From Saprospiraceae bacterium (lineage in GTDB: Bacteria > Bacteroidota > Bacteroidia > Chitinophagales > Saprospiraceae): 34,973 bases of DNA. Below are positions 24,805-32,703 of this stretch, piece by piece. The notes beneath the pieces are model-generated. The model was not told the origin of the DNA. It saw only the letters and a program-made list of their open reading frames with translations, and made no database searches. The translations under genes were made by a program, and so were the position numbers. Each line of letters begins with the position of its first letter. Position 1 is the first letter of the stretch. The DNA is taken from NCBI GenBank assembly GCA_030728245.1, contig JANQZX010000006.1:96124-131096 (forward strand), given 5' to 3'.

Positions 24805-25904
24805 TATTTGTCCATTTTAACAAGATCAATAAAATTTCCAGGAATAACCATATCTCCTGGCTTCACAGCCAATAAACCGCTTAAAAGGATAGTATCCCCA
24901 ATAGAAATTCCGCTGGTTATCGCTATTTTATTGTTTTTGCGGGACCCTGTTTCGACAAGCATTGGTACTACCAGTCCTTCTTTAATTATAAACAATTGCT
25001 GTCCCTCTAAAACGGGAATAATGGCATCGGTAGGTACTAGTATTGAATTCTGAACTGTACTGGTAACGAGAGATACTCTGGCAAAATTTCCAGGTTGCAA
25101 TAATCCATCCCCGTTAGGACAAGTGGCTCTAACCGTAAGGGTTCTGGTACTTTGATTAATAACGGATGAAAGAGCATACACCGTAGCTTTGAAGGACTGT
25201 TTCAAGCCTTCGACGGTGAAAGTGATAAGCTGCCCGTTTTTTAAATCCCTTGCTTCCCTTTCAGGCACATCAAATTCTAATTTTATAGGATTAGTTTGCT
25301 GCAAAGAGACCAAACGGTCGGCATTTGATACAAAAGCACCCTCGCTAAGTTGTCTTAAACCCACTTTACCTGAAAATGGGGCAAAAATTTTCGTTTTCTC
25401 AATGCCAACTTCTGTTACCCGAATATCAGCCTTCACAAGATTAAGATTGGTAGCTAATCTATCGTATTCTTCCTGCGTGATTCCATCAATATCTAATAAA
25501 GCCTTTGCCCTTTTTACTTCGCGATCTGCGAATTGCTCATTGACTTTCAATTTTGATAACTGCGCCTCCAGGTCATCTCTATCCAACTCGGCCAATAAAG
25601 CACCTTTAAGAACCGTTCCTCCCTCTTTAAAATATATTTTTTCTAACCTGCCGGCACGTTCAGGCCTTATTTCAACCGTTTCATTAGGTAAAAGATTTCC
25701 TGTTGCTAATATACTCATCGTCAATTCCTGTCCGGTGGCAATGGTATAATCTACAACACTAGGCGGCATATCTTTTCCCTTTCCCGGACCTCCACCCATT
25801 CCAGGTTTAACCTCCTTTTCACATGCACTGGAAACTAAAAGGCACAAAAGGGATACAAAAATTAATTTTCCCTTTAACAAAATTTCTTTTTTAAATGTAT
25901 TCAT
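24804..25904 (-). CDS. RND efflux periplasmic adaptor, lipoprotein
   Basis: This is the membrane-fusion subunit of the tripartite pump. The ATG at 25904 (366 residues) gives an N-terminus of MNTFKKEILLKGKLIFVS with a hydrophobic core and a Cys after LLVSSA, so it is likely a lipoprotein. A longer frame opens at TTG 25931 but adds only a poor N-terminus. Seen domains are the lipoyl-type segment VEIRPERAGRLEKIYFKEGGTVLKGALLAELD, a helical hairpin (EAQLSKLKVNEQFADREVKRAKALL), IFAPFSGKVGLRQLSEGAFV, and the beta-barrel SVINQSTRTLTVRATCPNGDGLLQPGNFARVSL. A GGGPGKGKDMPP linker follows the lipid anchor. It leads the operon behind a candidate -7 box at 25947-25954. Confidence 0.92.
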   Translation of the reverse strand: MNTFKKEILLKGKLIFVSLLCLLVSSACEKEVKPGMGGGPGKGKDMPPSVVDYTIATGQELTMSILATGNLLPNETVEIRPERAGRLEKIYFKEGGTVLKGALLAELDRDDLEAQLSKLKVNEQFADREVKRAKALLDIDGITQEEYDRLATNLNLVKADIRVTEVGIEKTKIFAPFSGKVGLRQLSEGAFVSNADRLVSLQQTNPIKLEFDVPEREARDLKNGQLITFTVEGLKQSFKATVYALSSVINQSTRTLTVRATCPNGDGLLQPGNFARVSLVTSTVQNSILVPTDAIIPVLEGQQLFIIKEGLVVPMLVETGSRKNNKIAITSGISIGDTILLSGLLAVKPGDMVIPGNFIDLVKMDK

Positions 25905-25946
25905 CGATAAATAGCAGTTAATTGAACTCAAGTATTTTTAAAGGTA

Positions 25947-25954
25947 CAAAATTA
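25947..25954 (-). promoter_or_regulatory. Candidate -7 box for the efflux operon
   Basis: TAATTTTG on the minus strand matches TAnnTTTG and lies 43 nt before the adaptor ATG. A TTG lies upstream, but with a spacer of only about 13 nt. The rest of the 208-nt divergent gap up to the Rrf2 gene at 26140 is AT-rich and holds no other feature I can support. Confidence 0.4.
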
Positions 25955-26139
25955 TAAAAGAATACAGCAATAAGCGTAAGAAGGACATTTTTAAATTAGA
26001 TTTTTTTTAGAAAATTTCATTAGTTTTAAGGCGATTTTTATACATAAATATTCGATTTTTTGCTGTTTAACTGCTAAAACCTATCATATACATTGAAATA
26101 TTGCTTTCTGTCGAATTTCACTTTTTATGCCTTTAACTT

Positions 26140-26547
26140 ATGATGTCCAAAAAATGTAAATATGCTTTTAAGGCACTCGCTCATCTGGCTAAGAGTTACC
26201 CTGATACCCATTGCCAAACGGCTGAAATTGCCCGAGTTGAAAATATTCCAAGGAAATTTTTAGAACTTATTTTACTTGACCTAAAAAAAGGAGGATTTGT
26301 AAACAGTAAACAAGGTGCAGGAGGAGGTTACTATCTAGTTAAAGCGCCAGAAACTATTTTACTCGGTGAAATTTATCGCTTGTTTGATGGCGCTATTGCT
26401 CTTTTACCTTGCGTCTCATTAAAATTTTATGAAAAATGCAAAGATTGTCCTGATGAAGTAGCTTGCGGCCTTAATAGAGTTTTTTTACAAATTCGCGACC
26501 AAACGCTAAAACTAATGTTACAAAAAACAGTATCAGATATATTGTAA
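26140..26547 (+). CDS. Rrf2 family transcriptional regulator
   Basis: This is a 135-residue winged-helix regulator. The N-terminal HTH is CKYAFKALAHLAKSY, then TAEIARVENIPRKFLELILLDLKKGGFVNSKQGAGGGYYL, the Rrf2 hallmark with a glycine-rich wing. The C-terminal part has four cysteines in CVSLKFYEKCKDCPDEVAC, a spacing (C-x8-C-x2-C-x5-C) that could hold an Fe-S cluster or sense thiols, as in IscR/NsrR relatives; this is inference. It starts with tandem ATG codons (26140 and 26143). A TauE/SafE exporter follows 63 nt downstream behind its own -7 box. Possible targets are that gene and the divergent efflux operon. Confidence 0.9.
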   Translation: MMSKKCKYAFKALAHLAKSYPDTHCQTAEIARVENIPRKFLELILLDLKKGGFVNSKQGAGGGYYLVKAPETILLGEIYRLFDGAIALLPCVSLKFYEKCKDCPDEVACGLNRVFLQIRDQTLKLMLQKTVSDIL

Positions 26548-26574
26548 AATATCCTACTTGTTTAATAGAATTTA

Positions 26575-26582
26575 TATCTTTG
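26575..26582 (+). promoter_or_regulatory. -7 box for the TauE/SafE gene
   Basis: TATCTTTG matches TAnnTTTG exactly, 28 nt before the exporter ATG and 27 nt after the Rrf2 stop. The nearest TTG upstream is 14 nt away, shorter than usual, so the -33 element is unclear. Confidence 0.5.
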
Positions 26583-26610
26583 CATTTTCGTTACCTTTTA
26601 ATACTGACAA

Positions 26611-27495
26611 ATGAAAGCGCTAAGACTACCCGCCCAAAAAGATATCTCTCTTTTATTTGTCATTCTATATGTTATCACCTTTCTTTTCATATTATGTTTT
26701 CTTCTTTTTTTATGGTTGCCCCTAGGTGAAAACGCAGTAAAGTCCTTAGTGCTTCAATATGTTGACCCTAAATTTTTTATTTGGCTAGCTGCCGGTTTTT
26801 TAGCCCAACTTATAGACGGTGCACTGGGAATGGCCTACGGTATAAGTTCTACCACTTTTTTACTTACTACCGGTGTTAGTCCAGCAGTGGCCAGTGCCAG
26901 TGTTCATCTGGCTGAAATTTTTACTACTGCAGCCTCAGGTCTTTCCCATTGGCGATTTGGAAATGTGGATAAACAACTTTTTAAAAAACTAGCCTTACCC
27001 GGCATTTTGGGAGCTATTCTTGGCGCTGGCGTAGTTTCCTATTTCGATGGAAATGCCCTCAAGCCTTTTATTTCATTCTATCTAATTATAATGGGCATTG
27101 TTGTACTCATAAAGGGAATAAAAAATAAGGTTGCCGAGAAAAAAAATGTCAATGTATCTTTTCTTGGATTTATTGGTGGATTTGCTGATGCCAGCGGTGG
27201 CGGCGGTTGGGGTCCCATTGTTACCACTACCCTTTTAAGCCGTGGAAATGCTCCAAGAACTACGATTGGGACCGTTAATGCTGCGGAGTTTCTCGTTGCC
27301 TTAGCAGCCTCTGGTATTTTTACTGTTTTTATAGGCATTACAGGTTGGCCAATCATCATCGGACTCATTATTGGGGGTGTTTTAGCCGCACCTCTGGGCG
27401 CATGGATGGCAAAAATAGTTAGTCAAAGATTTTTACTCATTGTCGTAGGTTGCGTTATCATCATCTTATCTGCTAAGAACATCTTTGGATTTTAA
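26611..27495 (+). CDS. Sulfite exporter TauE/SafE family permease
   Basis: This is a 294-residue inner-membrane protein with about eight hydrophobic segments. After a first helix it shows the family repeat LAAGFLAQLIDGALGMAYGISSTTFLL, with VSPAVASASVHLAEIFTTAASGLSHWRFGNVD; the second half repeats the pattern as GFIGGFADASGGGGWGPIVTTTLL and TTIGTVNAAEFLVALAAS. The family moves sulfite, sulfoacetate or other organosulfur anions. The substrate here is unknown, but pairing with an Rrf2 regulator fits sulfur metabolism. It has its own -7 box. Confidence 0.9.
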   Translation: MKALRLPAQKDISLLFVILYVITFLFILCFLLFLWLPLGENAVKSLVLQYVDPKFFIWLAAGFLAQLIDGALGMAYGISSTTFLLTTGVSPAVASASVHLAEIFTTAASGLSHWRFGNVDKQLFKKLALPGILGAILGAGVVSYFDGNALKPFISFYLIIMGIVVLIKGIKNKVAEKKNVNVSFLGFIGGFADASGGGGWGPIVTTTLLSRGNAPRTTIGTVNAAEFLVALAASGIFTVFIGITGWPIIIGLIIGGVLAAPLGAWMAKIVSQRFLLIVVGCVIIILSAKNIFGF

Positions 27496-27520
27496 TTAAA
27501 ATAAAGAGGCTTACCTGTCT

Positions 27521-27528
27521 TATATTTG
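27521..27528 (+). promoter_or_regulatory. -7 box for the Ig-like lipoprotein gene
   Basis: TATATTTG matches TAnnTTTG and ends 15 nt before ATG 27543. The transcript leader would be only a few bases, which also argues against the TTG start at 27537. No clear -33 TTG. Confidence 0.4.
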
Positions 27529-27542
27529 TTTAAAAATTGGGA

Positions 27543-29177
27543 ATGATTCGTTTCTTACCGTGGTATATTCTATCTGCATTAGTTTATATGCTTACTTCTT
27601 GTGCAACCCCCACTACGCCTACAGGTGGACCGAGAGATGAAGCCCCCCCCGTCATTGATACTGCCTTAAGCACGCCTAACTTTCAAACTAAGTTTTTAAA
27701 ACAAGATATCTCTCTGACATTCAATGAATGGGTTCAGTTGGAAGATGTTTTTAATCAAGTGATTATATCTCCCCCATTACAATACAAACCTGAAATTTAT
27801 GTCAAAAAAAAGAGCGTTGTTATTGGTTGGGATGACAGGGAAATACTCAGAGAAAATGTGACCTATACGTTTAATTTTGGTGAGTCCGTAAAAGATCTGA
27901 CTGAAAAAAATCCGGCTGAAAAATTACGTTTTGTTTTTTCTACCGGAGATTTTATAGATTCTCTGTCCCTTTCAGGAAAAGTGGTCGATGCCCTAGATGG
28001 CAAACCACTGGAGAAAATAAGGGTTATGCTCTATAATTCGACCCAAGACTCAGTAGTTAGGACGCAAAAACCATTGTATTTGAGCTTAACGGACAAGGAA
28101 GGGCGTTTTACTATGGAAAATGTTCGAAGTGATACCTTCTCTCTTTTTGCTCTGGAGGATGTAAATTTTAATTACAAATTCGATTTAGGTAATGAGCGCA
28201 TTGGATTTCCTGATTCTATTCTTATTTTAAATTTTTCCCGCACTGATTCCTTAACGCTTCAGGTTTTCCAGGAAAAACCCAATTTGCGTCTTAATTCCTC
28301 TGATATAAAGAGTTATGGCTTAGCTAAAATACTGTTTAACCAATCACCTGATGAGGTTCTTATTTTTACGGATTCCCTTGCGCCTAAACTTTACAGAGAA
28401 AGCGTGAAAGACACATTGAAGCTTTGGTTTAATCCAACTGGAGCAAAAACACCCTGGCAAATAGAGGTACAAAGTGGTTTGAATTCTATTGACACCTTAA
28501 AATTCAATACTTCTGTTGCAATGCCTGCTTTTGATAAGTTAAGAGTAGAGAATGCTCCTGAAAGTGGCGTTATTCAACAAAATATAAAGCCAGGGGCTCC
28601 CCTTGAATTATCACTGTTAAGACCCTTATCATCCTTTGATGCATCAAAAATTATTCAGATACAAGATAGCATACCCGTTTCTGACACGCTATATTTTGTT
28701 CAGGACAGCATTTATCCGAGAAAATTTTTATTACATGGTCGATGGCAAGAGGGAAACACTTATAAACTGAATATTCCGCCGGGAGCTATCCAGGATATTT
28801 ACGGTAAAACAACCGATAGTTTAAGGGTTAATCTAACGGTTGGAAAAACGGAAGATTATGGCAATTTAGTGGTTAAAATAGCCGCTATTGATTCAAATAT
28901 GCATTATGTAGTTCAGATCACGGACGAATCGCAGCGTATTTTATATGAAAAACAGATTCATGGAAATGCGCCGGAAGGCATTTCTCTCAACTTATTGTCT
29001 CCCGGAAAATACACCTTAAAGGTTATAAAAGATGGTAATAATAATGGAGTATGGGATACAGGAAGTTTGCAGTTTCACAGACAACCTGAAAAAATAGTAT
29101 TAATACCCGTTGAGGAAGTAAAAGCGAATTGGGATGTTGAAACATCTGTTAATCTCATTCAAATTTTCAAAGAATGA
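27543..29177 (+). CDS. Ig-like domain (Big_5) lipoprotein
   Basis: This 544-residue envelope protein has a lipoprotein signal (MIRFLPWYILSALVYMLTSC, Cys after LTS) followed by a Pro/Thr-rich linker with GGPRDEAPP. The next region matches the Bacteroidota SbsA/Big_5-type Ig domain: DISLTFNEWVQLEDVFNQVIISPPL, then VTYTFNFGESVKDLTEKN. A carboxypeptidase-regulatory-like beta domain follows (LSGKVVDALDGKPLEKIRVMLYN, DKEGRFTMENVRSDTFSLFALED), then further beta-rich repeats to the end. It probably sits on the outer membrane; the role is unknown. The start is ATG 27543, not TTG 27537. It is separated from the TauE/SafE gene by 47 nt with its own -7 box. Confidence 0.82.
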   Translation: MIRFLPWYILSALVYMLTSCATPTTPTGGPRDEAPPVIDTALSTPNFQTKFLKQDISLTFNEWVQLEDVFNQVIISPPLQYKPEIYVKKKSVVIGWDDREILRENVTYTFNFGESVKDLTEKNPAEKLRFVFSTGDFIDSLSLSGKVVDALDGKPLEKIRVMLYNSTQDSVVRTQKPLYLSLTDKEGRFTMENVRSDTFSLFALEDVNFNYKFDLGNERIGFPDSILILNFSRTDSLTLQVFQEKPNLRLNSSDIKSYGLAKILFNQSPDEVLIFTDSLAPKLYRESVKDTLKLWFNPTGAKTPWQIEVQSGLNSIDTLKFNTSVAMPAFDKLRVENAPESGVIQQNIKPGAPLELSLLRPLSSFDASKIIQIQDSIPVSDTLYFVQDSIYPRKFLLHGRWQEGNTYKLNIPPGAIQDIYGKTTDSLRVNLTVGKTEDYGNLVVKIAAIDSNMHYVVQITDESQRILYEKQIHGNAPEGISLNLLSPGKYTLKVIKDGNNNGVWDTGSLQFHRQPEKIVLIPVEEVKANWDVETSVNLIQIFKE

Positions 29178-29235
29178 CGAGGCATTCTTTCAATTTCATT
29201 TCCGATCAACGTTTCAACATCCTTAATATAACCTT

Positions 29236-30765
29236 TTAAAGGTCAAACGTAATACCTTGTGCCAGAGGGAGGGTTTTCCCATAATTTATGGTATTGGTTT
29301 GACGGCGCATATAAGCTTTCCAGGCATCGGAACCACTTTCTCTGCCACCGCCAGTTTCCTTTTCTCCACCAAAAGCGCCACCTATTTCAGCACCACTGGT
29401 TCCAATATTGACATTGGCAATACCACAATCTGAGCCATTTGTTGATAAAAACAACTCTGCTTCTCTTAAATCATTCGTCATAATAGCACTGGAAAGACCT
29501 TGAGGAACATTGTTCTGAATAGCTATAGCCTCCTCCAAAGTACGATAAGACAAAAGGTATAAAATAGGCGCGAAAGTTTCGTGTTTAACTATTTCCATGT
29601 CAGGCTTTGCTACGGCGATACAAGGTTTTACATAACAACCACTTGAATAAGCATCACCCGTCAGCACACCCCCTTCAACCAGGAGCGTACCCCCTTGCAA
29701 GGAAATCTGACGAATAGCCTCTAAATAATTTTCGACGGCCTCTTTATCGATGAGAGGACCTACGTGAATATTGGCATCCAAAGGATTACCTATTCTCAGT
29801 TGAGCATAAGCGCGGCTCAATTTATCTTTAACAGCATCAAAAATTGATTCATGAACAATCAATCTTCTGGTTGAGGTACATCTTTGGCCAGCGGTTCCGA
29901 CAGCTCCGAACAGCGCACCAGTAAGAACAAGATCCAGATCGGCACTTGGAGTAACAATAATAGCGTTATTCCCCCCTAGTTCCAGAATTGATTTCCCTAA
30001 ACGAGCGGCTAGTTTTGTAGCAACGATTTTACCCATTCTGGTACTGCCAGTAGCGGATATCAGGGGTATTCTCGTGTCAGAAGTGAGCCATTCTCCGACT
30101 TCATAATTGCCTGTCACCAAGTTACAAACCCCTTCGGGCACCGCATTTTCACGAAGTACATTTTCTAAAAGCAAATGGCAGGCAACGGCACAAAGTGGTG
30201 TTTTTTCTGAGGGTTTCCACACTACCACATCCCCACAAACGAGAGCAATCATAGCATTCCACGACCACACGGCGACGGGGAAATTAAAAGCGGAAATAAC
30301 GCCAACGATACCCAGCGGATGCCATTGTTCATACATTCTGTGCCCAGGCCTCTCCGAATGCATGGTTAAACCATACAATTGACGGGAAAGACCAACAGCA
30401 AAATCGCATATATCGATCATTTCCTGAACTTCACCATAGCCCTCTTGCAAACTTTTCCCCATTTCAGCGGAAACAAGTTTCCCAAGTGCTTCTTTATGTT
30501 TCCTAAGGACATCGCCATATTGGCGAACCACCTCCCCTCTTTTAGGAGCGGGAATAGCGCGCCATATTACAAAAGCGGCAGACGCCTTTTCCATGATATT
30601 TTCGAACTCAAGGTCTGTAGTTATGGAAACACGACCTAATAGCGAACCATCCACAGGAGAAAAAGAATCAATATACTGATTCGAATCACTTGAAAAAGAT
30701 AATCCCGTTGAAGTACCCGCATTTTGTTCTTTCAAACCGAGCTCCTTAAAAAATGTAGTTTCCAT
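29236..30765 (-). CDS. Aldehyde dehydrogenase, ALDH7/antiquitin-like
   Basis: This 509-residue NAD(P)-dependent dehydrogenase has catalytic Cys296 in GTAGQRCTSTRR, general base Glu262 in LELGGNN, the cofactor segment VVWKPSEKTP, and GVISAFNFPVAVWSWN. The AGQRCTSTRR form and the C-terminal GGAFGGEKETGGGRESGSDAWKAYMRRQTNTINYG resemble ALDH7A1/AmaB, which oxidises alpha-aminoadipate semialdehyde in lysine breakdown. That substrate is inference from pattern, and no other lysine-catabolic gene is nearby. It lies 21 nt after yqeY on the same strand. Confidence 0.92.
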   Translation of the reverse strand: METTFFKELGLKEQNAGTSTGLSFSSDSNQYIDSFSPVDGSLLGRVSITTDLEFENIMEKASAAFVIWRAIPAPKRGEVVRQYGDVLRKHKEALGKLVSAEMGKSLQEGYGEVQEMIDICDFAVGLSRQLYGLTMHSERPGHRMYEQWHPLGIVGVISAFNFPVAVWSWNAMIALVCGDVVVWKPSEKTPLCAVACHLLLENVLRENAVPEGVCNLVTGNYEVGEWLTSDTRIPLISATGSTRMGKIVATKLAARLGKSILELGGNNAIIVTPSADLDLVLTGALFGAVGTAGQRCTSTRRLIVHESIFDAVKDKLSRAYAQLRIGNPLDANIHVGPLIDKEAVENYLEAIRQISLQGGTLLVEGGVLTGDAYSSGCYVKPCIAVAKPDMEIVKHETFAPILYLLSYRTLEEAIAIQNNVPQGLSSAIMTNDLREAELFLSTNGSDCGIANVNIGTSGAEIGGAFGGEKETGGGRESGSDAWKAYMRRQTNTINYGKTLPLAQGITFDL

Positions 30766-30786
30766 GATATTTTAAATAAATTGACT

Positions 30787-31239
30787 TTATAATGCGGACA
30801 GGCACTTTTTTACCATATCGGAAATAGCTCGTCCATCGGCCTTCCCTGCCAACTCTTTAGAAGCCAGGCCAATTACTTTTCCCATATCTTTTACAGAAGT
30901 TGCCCCTGATGAAAGGATCAAAGCTTGAATAAACTTTTCAAGATCTTCTTCGGAAAGAGCCTCCGGCAAATATTTTTCAATAACGGCCACTTCCTCTTTT
31001 TCCACTTCGGCTAAATCAACTCTATTTTCTTTTTCAAAAATAGCGATAGATTCTCTGCGTTGCTTAACTAACTTTTGCAACAACTGAATCTCCCTTTCAG
31101 GCGTTATTTCCTTTCCAGATCCATCTGTTTTCAATAAAAGCAGGGCGCTTTTAACGGCCCTTAAGCCGCGCATGGACGCTTTGTCCTGCGCTTTCATAGC
31201 TACCTTAAGGTCTTCCATTATTTTTTCTTCCAGACTCAT
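30787..31239 (-). CDS. GatB/YqeY domain protein
   Basis: This is a 150-residue small helical protein that matches the YqeY family, related to the tail domain of the amidotransferase subunit GatB. It has EKIMEDLKVAMKAQDKASMRGLRAVKSAL at the start, LLQKLVKQRRESIAIFEKENR in the middle, and EEEVAVIEKYLPEALSEEDLE-like and GKVIGLASKELAGKADGRAISDMVKKCL segments at the end. The stand-alone family has no settled function; tRNA-related roles are suspected from the domain. It has its own TATCTTTG box at 31274-31281 directly after the rsmA stop and probably also drives the ALDH gene. Confidence 0.92.
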   Translation of the reverse strand: MSLEEKIMEDLKVAMKAQDKASMRGLRAVKSALLLLKTDGSGKEITPEREIQLLQKLVKQRRESIAIFEKENRVDLAEVEKEEVAVIEKYLPEALSEEDLEKFIQALILSSGATSVKDMGKVIGLASKELAGKADGRAISDMVKKCLSAL

Positions 31240-31273
31240 ACTATTTTACTTTAAAACTTACGAAATAATTCCA

Positions 31274-31281
31274 CAAAGATA
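31274..31281 (-). promoter_or_regulatory. -7 box for yqeY
   Basis: TATCTTTG on the minus strand matches the consensus exactly, 34 nt before the yqeY ATG and only 7 nt after the rsmA stop. No -33 TTG at the usual spacing. Confidence 0.55.
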
Positions 31282-31288
31282 AGGGTAT

Positions 31289-32074
31289 TTACTTTGCGGA
31301 ATCTATTCTATATTGTTCAATTTGCTTTGTCAGTGAAATATAATCCTCCAGACTTAAATCTTCCGGACGTTGATTAAAAAAAGGATCCGTCATCAAATCG
31401 GCCTGGGGAAAAAGGGATTTTAGTGAATTTCTAAGCATTTTCCTTCGTTGATTGAAGGCCTGTTTTACAACAGATTTGAAAAGGCTTTCACTACATTCAA
31501 GCGACAACTGGGGTTTTCTTTCCAATCGAATGACGGCGGACTGCACTTTTGGAGGCGGTTTAAAAGAAGATCTATCCACATCGAAAAGTAATTCACCCGT
31601 GTAATAAGCCTGCGTGAGCACACTAATGATTCCATAATCCTTTGAGCCTGGGGGGGATACAATTCTTACCGCCATTTCCTTTTGGAACATACCAACCAAT
31701 TCAGGAATCTGGGCTCTGTACTGAATGAGACGGAAAACAATTTGCGATGAAATATTATAGGGAAAATTTCCAATCATTAGAAATGATTTACCCTCAAAAA
31801 TATGGGATAGATTCAGGCTTAAAAAATCTCCCTCTATGATATCGTCTGCCCAATCCGGATGATTTTTCCTCAGGAAGGTGATCATATCCACATCTGCTTC
31901 AACCATTTTAAAATCAGCAGGAATATTTTTTAAATATTTGGTTAACATACCTTTTCCTGGACCAATTTCGAGTATCCGAGGAACGGATTCGGTCTGTTTT
32001 AAAGCTCCCGCAATGGCCGAAGCAATGTCCTCCCTATGTAGGAAATGTTGACCAAACGATTTTTTTGCTTTCAA
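31289..32074 (-). CDS. rsmA: 16S rRNA dimethyladenosine transferase RsmA (KsgA)
   Basis: RsmA dimethylates two adjacent adenines in the 3'-terminal helix of 16S rRNA during late 30S assembly, using SAM. The 261-residue sequence has AKKSFGQHFLHREDIASAI at the N-terminus, SAM motif I ILEIGPGKGMLTKYL, acidic motif EADVD, and motif IV NFPYNISSQIVFRL. A C-terminal helical domain follows with FKPPPKVQSAVIRLERKP and VKQAFNQRRKMLRNSLK. The start appears to be TTG at 32074, since the conserved N-terminus begins right there and no ATG is near. It sits 19 nt after an exact -7 box, which gives a very short leader. Confidence 0.96.
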   Translation of the reverse strand: MKAKKSFGQHFLHREDIASAIAGALKQTESVPRILEIGPGKGMLTKYLKNIPADFKMVEADVDMITFLRKNHPDWADDIIEGDFLSLNLSHIFEGKSFLMIGNFPYNISSQIVFRLIQYRAQIPELVGMFQKEMAVRIVSPPGSKDYGIISVLTQAYYTGELLFDVDRSSFKPPPKVQSAVIRLERKPQLSLECSESLFKSVVKQAFNQRRKMLRNSLKSLFPQADLMTDPFFNQRPEDLSLEDYISLTKQIEQYRIDSAK

Positions 32075-32093
32075 TCTTTTAGTTTTTAGGGAA

Positions 32094-32101
32094 CAAAGAT
32101 A
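32094..32101 (-). promoter_or_regulatory. -7 box for rsmA
   Basis: TATCTTTG on the minus strand matches the consensus exactly and ends 19 nt before the TTG start of rsmA. No TTG is visible at the -33 spacing. Confidence 0.55.
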
Positions 32102-32227
32102 AGCGCACTTTGATGCCTTTTGTCCATTCTGTTTTTAAAAAATAAAATACAATCCCTTTTGATTCAGGATATTTAAAAAATAATGTTTGAAAATTGAAAA
32201 ATAATTCCCTTTTTGAACAATATTAAT

Positions 32228-32258
32228 TTGCGCCTTACCTTGAAATCATGTACATTTA
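32228..32258 (+). promoter_or_regulatory. Candidate promoter for the small T9SS-domain gene
   Basis: TTG (32228-32230), a 20-nt spacer and TACATTTA (32251-32258) fit the Bacteroidota -33/-7 layout with one mismatch in the last -7 base. The ATG is 23 nt further on. Confidence 0.35.
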
Positions 32259-32281
32259 CATTTTAAGAAAATAAAAATGTG

Positions 32282-32629
32282 ATGCGTTTATTGTTCATCC
32301 TTATCGTACTTTTGACTCTGCCGAGTATGTCTCTCACGGCTCAGTCAGGCTTGCGTACTTCCTGGGGGAACGATAATTTACGAAAAGAATCCCGCATTAA
32401 TATTGATGTTTTCCCGAATCCAGCTACCCATTTTATAAGTCTAAGTGATGTTACAGGAGTTACAAAAATTGTACTTTACAATATGGTGGGGGTAAGGGTA
32501 AGAGAGTTTACAGAAATAACCTCGGACGCCAGGCATTCCCTCGAAAATTTACCAAGAGGTATGTATCTGGTGCAGATTATAGGTACAAATAATGTCAATC
32601 TTGCCGTTAAAAGGCTATATAAGCAATAA
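32282..32629 (+). CDS. Minimal T9SS type A sorting-domain protein
   Basis: This 115-residue protein is almost only a signal peptide plus a sorting domain. The signal is MRLLFILIVLLTLPSMSLTAQ. About 20 linker residues follow, then the domain: INIDVFPNPATHFISLSDV, KIVLYNMVGVRVREF, ENLPRGMYLVQI and AVKRLYKQ. This is the full pattern of a T9SS type A C-terminal domain, which is normally attached to a large cargo. There is no room for a catalytic domain. ATG 32282 is preferred over the in-frame GTG 32279. It may be a tiny surface protein, a remnant of a larger one, or a machinery decoy; sequence alone does not decide. Confidence 0.75.
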   Translation: MRLLFILIVLLTLPSMSLTAQSGLRTSWGNDNLRKESRINIDVFPNPATHFISLSDVTGVTKIVLYNMVGVRVREFTEITSDARHSLENLPRGMYLVQIIGTNNVNLAVKRLYKQ

Positions 32630-32656
32630 CATTTTTTCTCTTTTTTATAATATTGC

Positions 32657-32686
32657 TTGTCAGATTCAAAAAAACTTTTACTTTTG
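32657..32686 (+). promoter_or_regulatory. Promoter for the NlpE-like lipoprotein / SDR pair
   Basis: TTG (32657-32659), a 19-nt spacer and TACTTTTG (32679-32686) match the Bacteroidota TTG/TAnnTTTG promoter with proper spacing. This is the best full match in the window. Transcription should begin near 32692, downstream of the longest possible ORF start, so it decides the start of the next gene. Confidence 0.6.
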
Positions 32687-32703
32687 CGCATAAAGTTTTT
32701 GCT

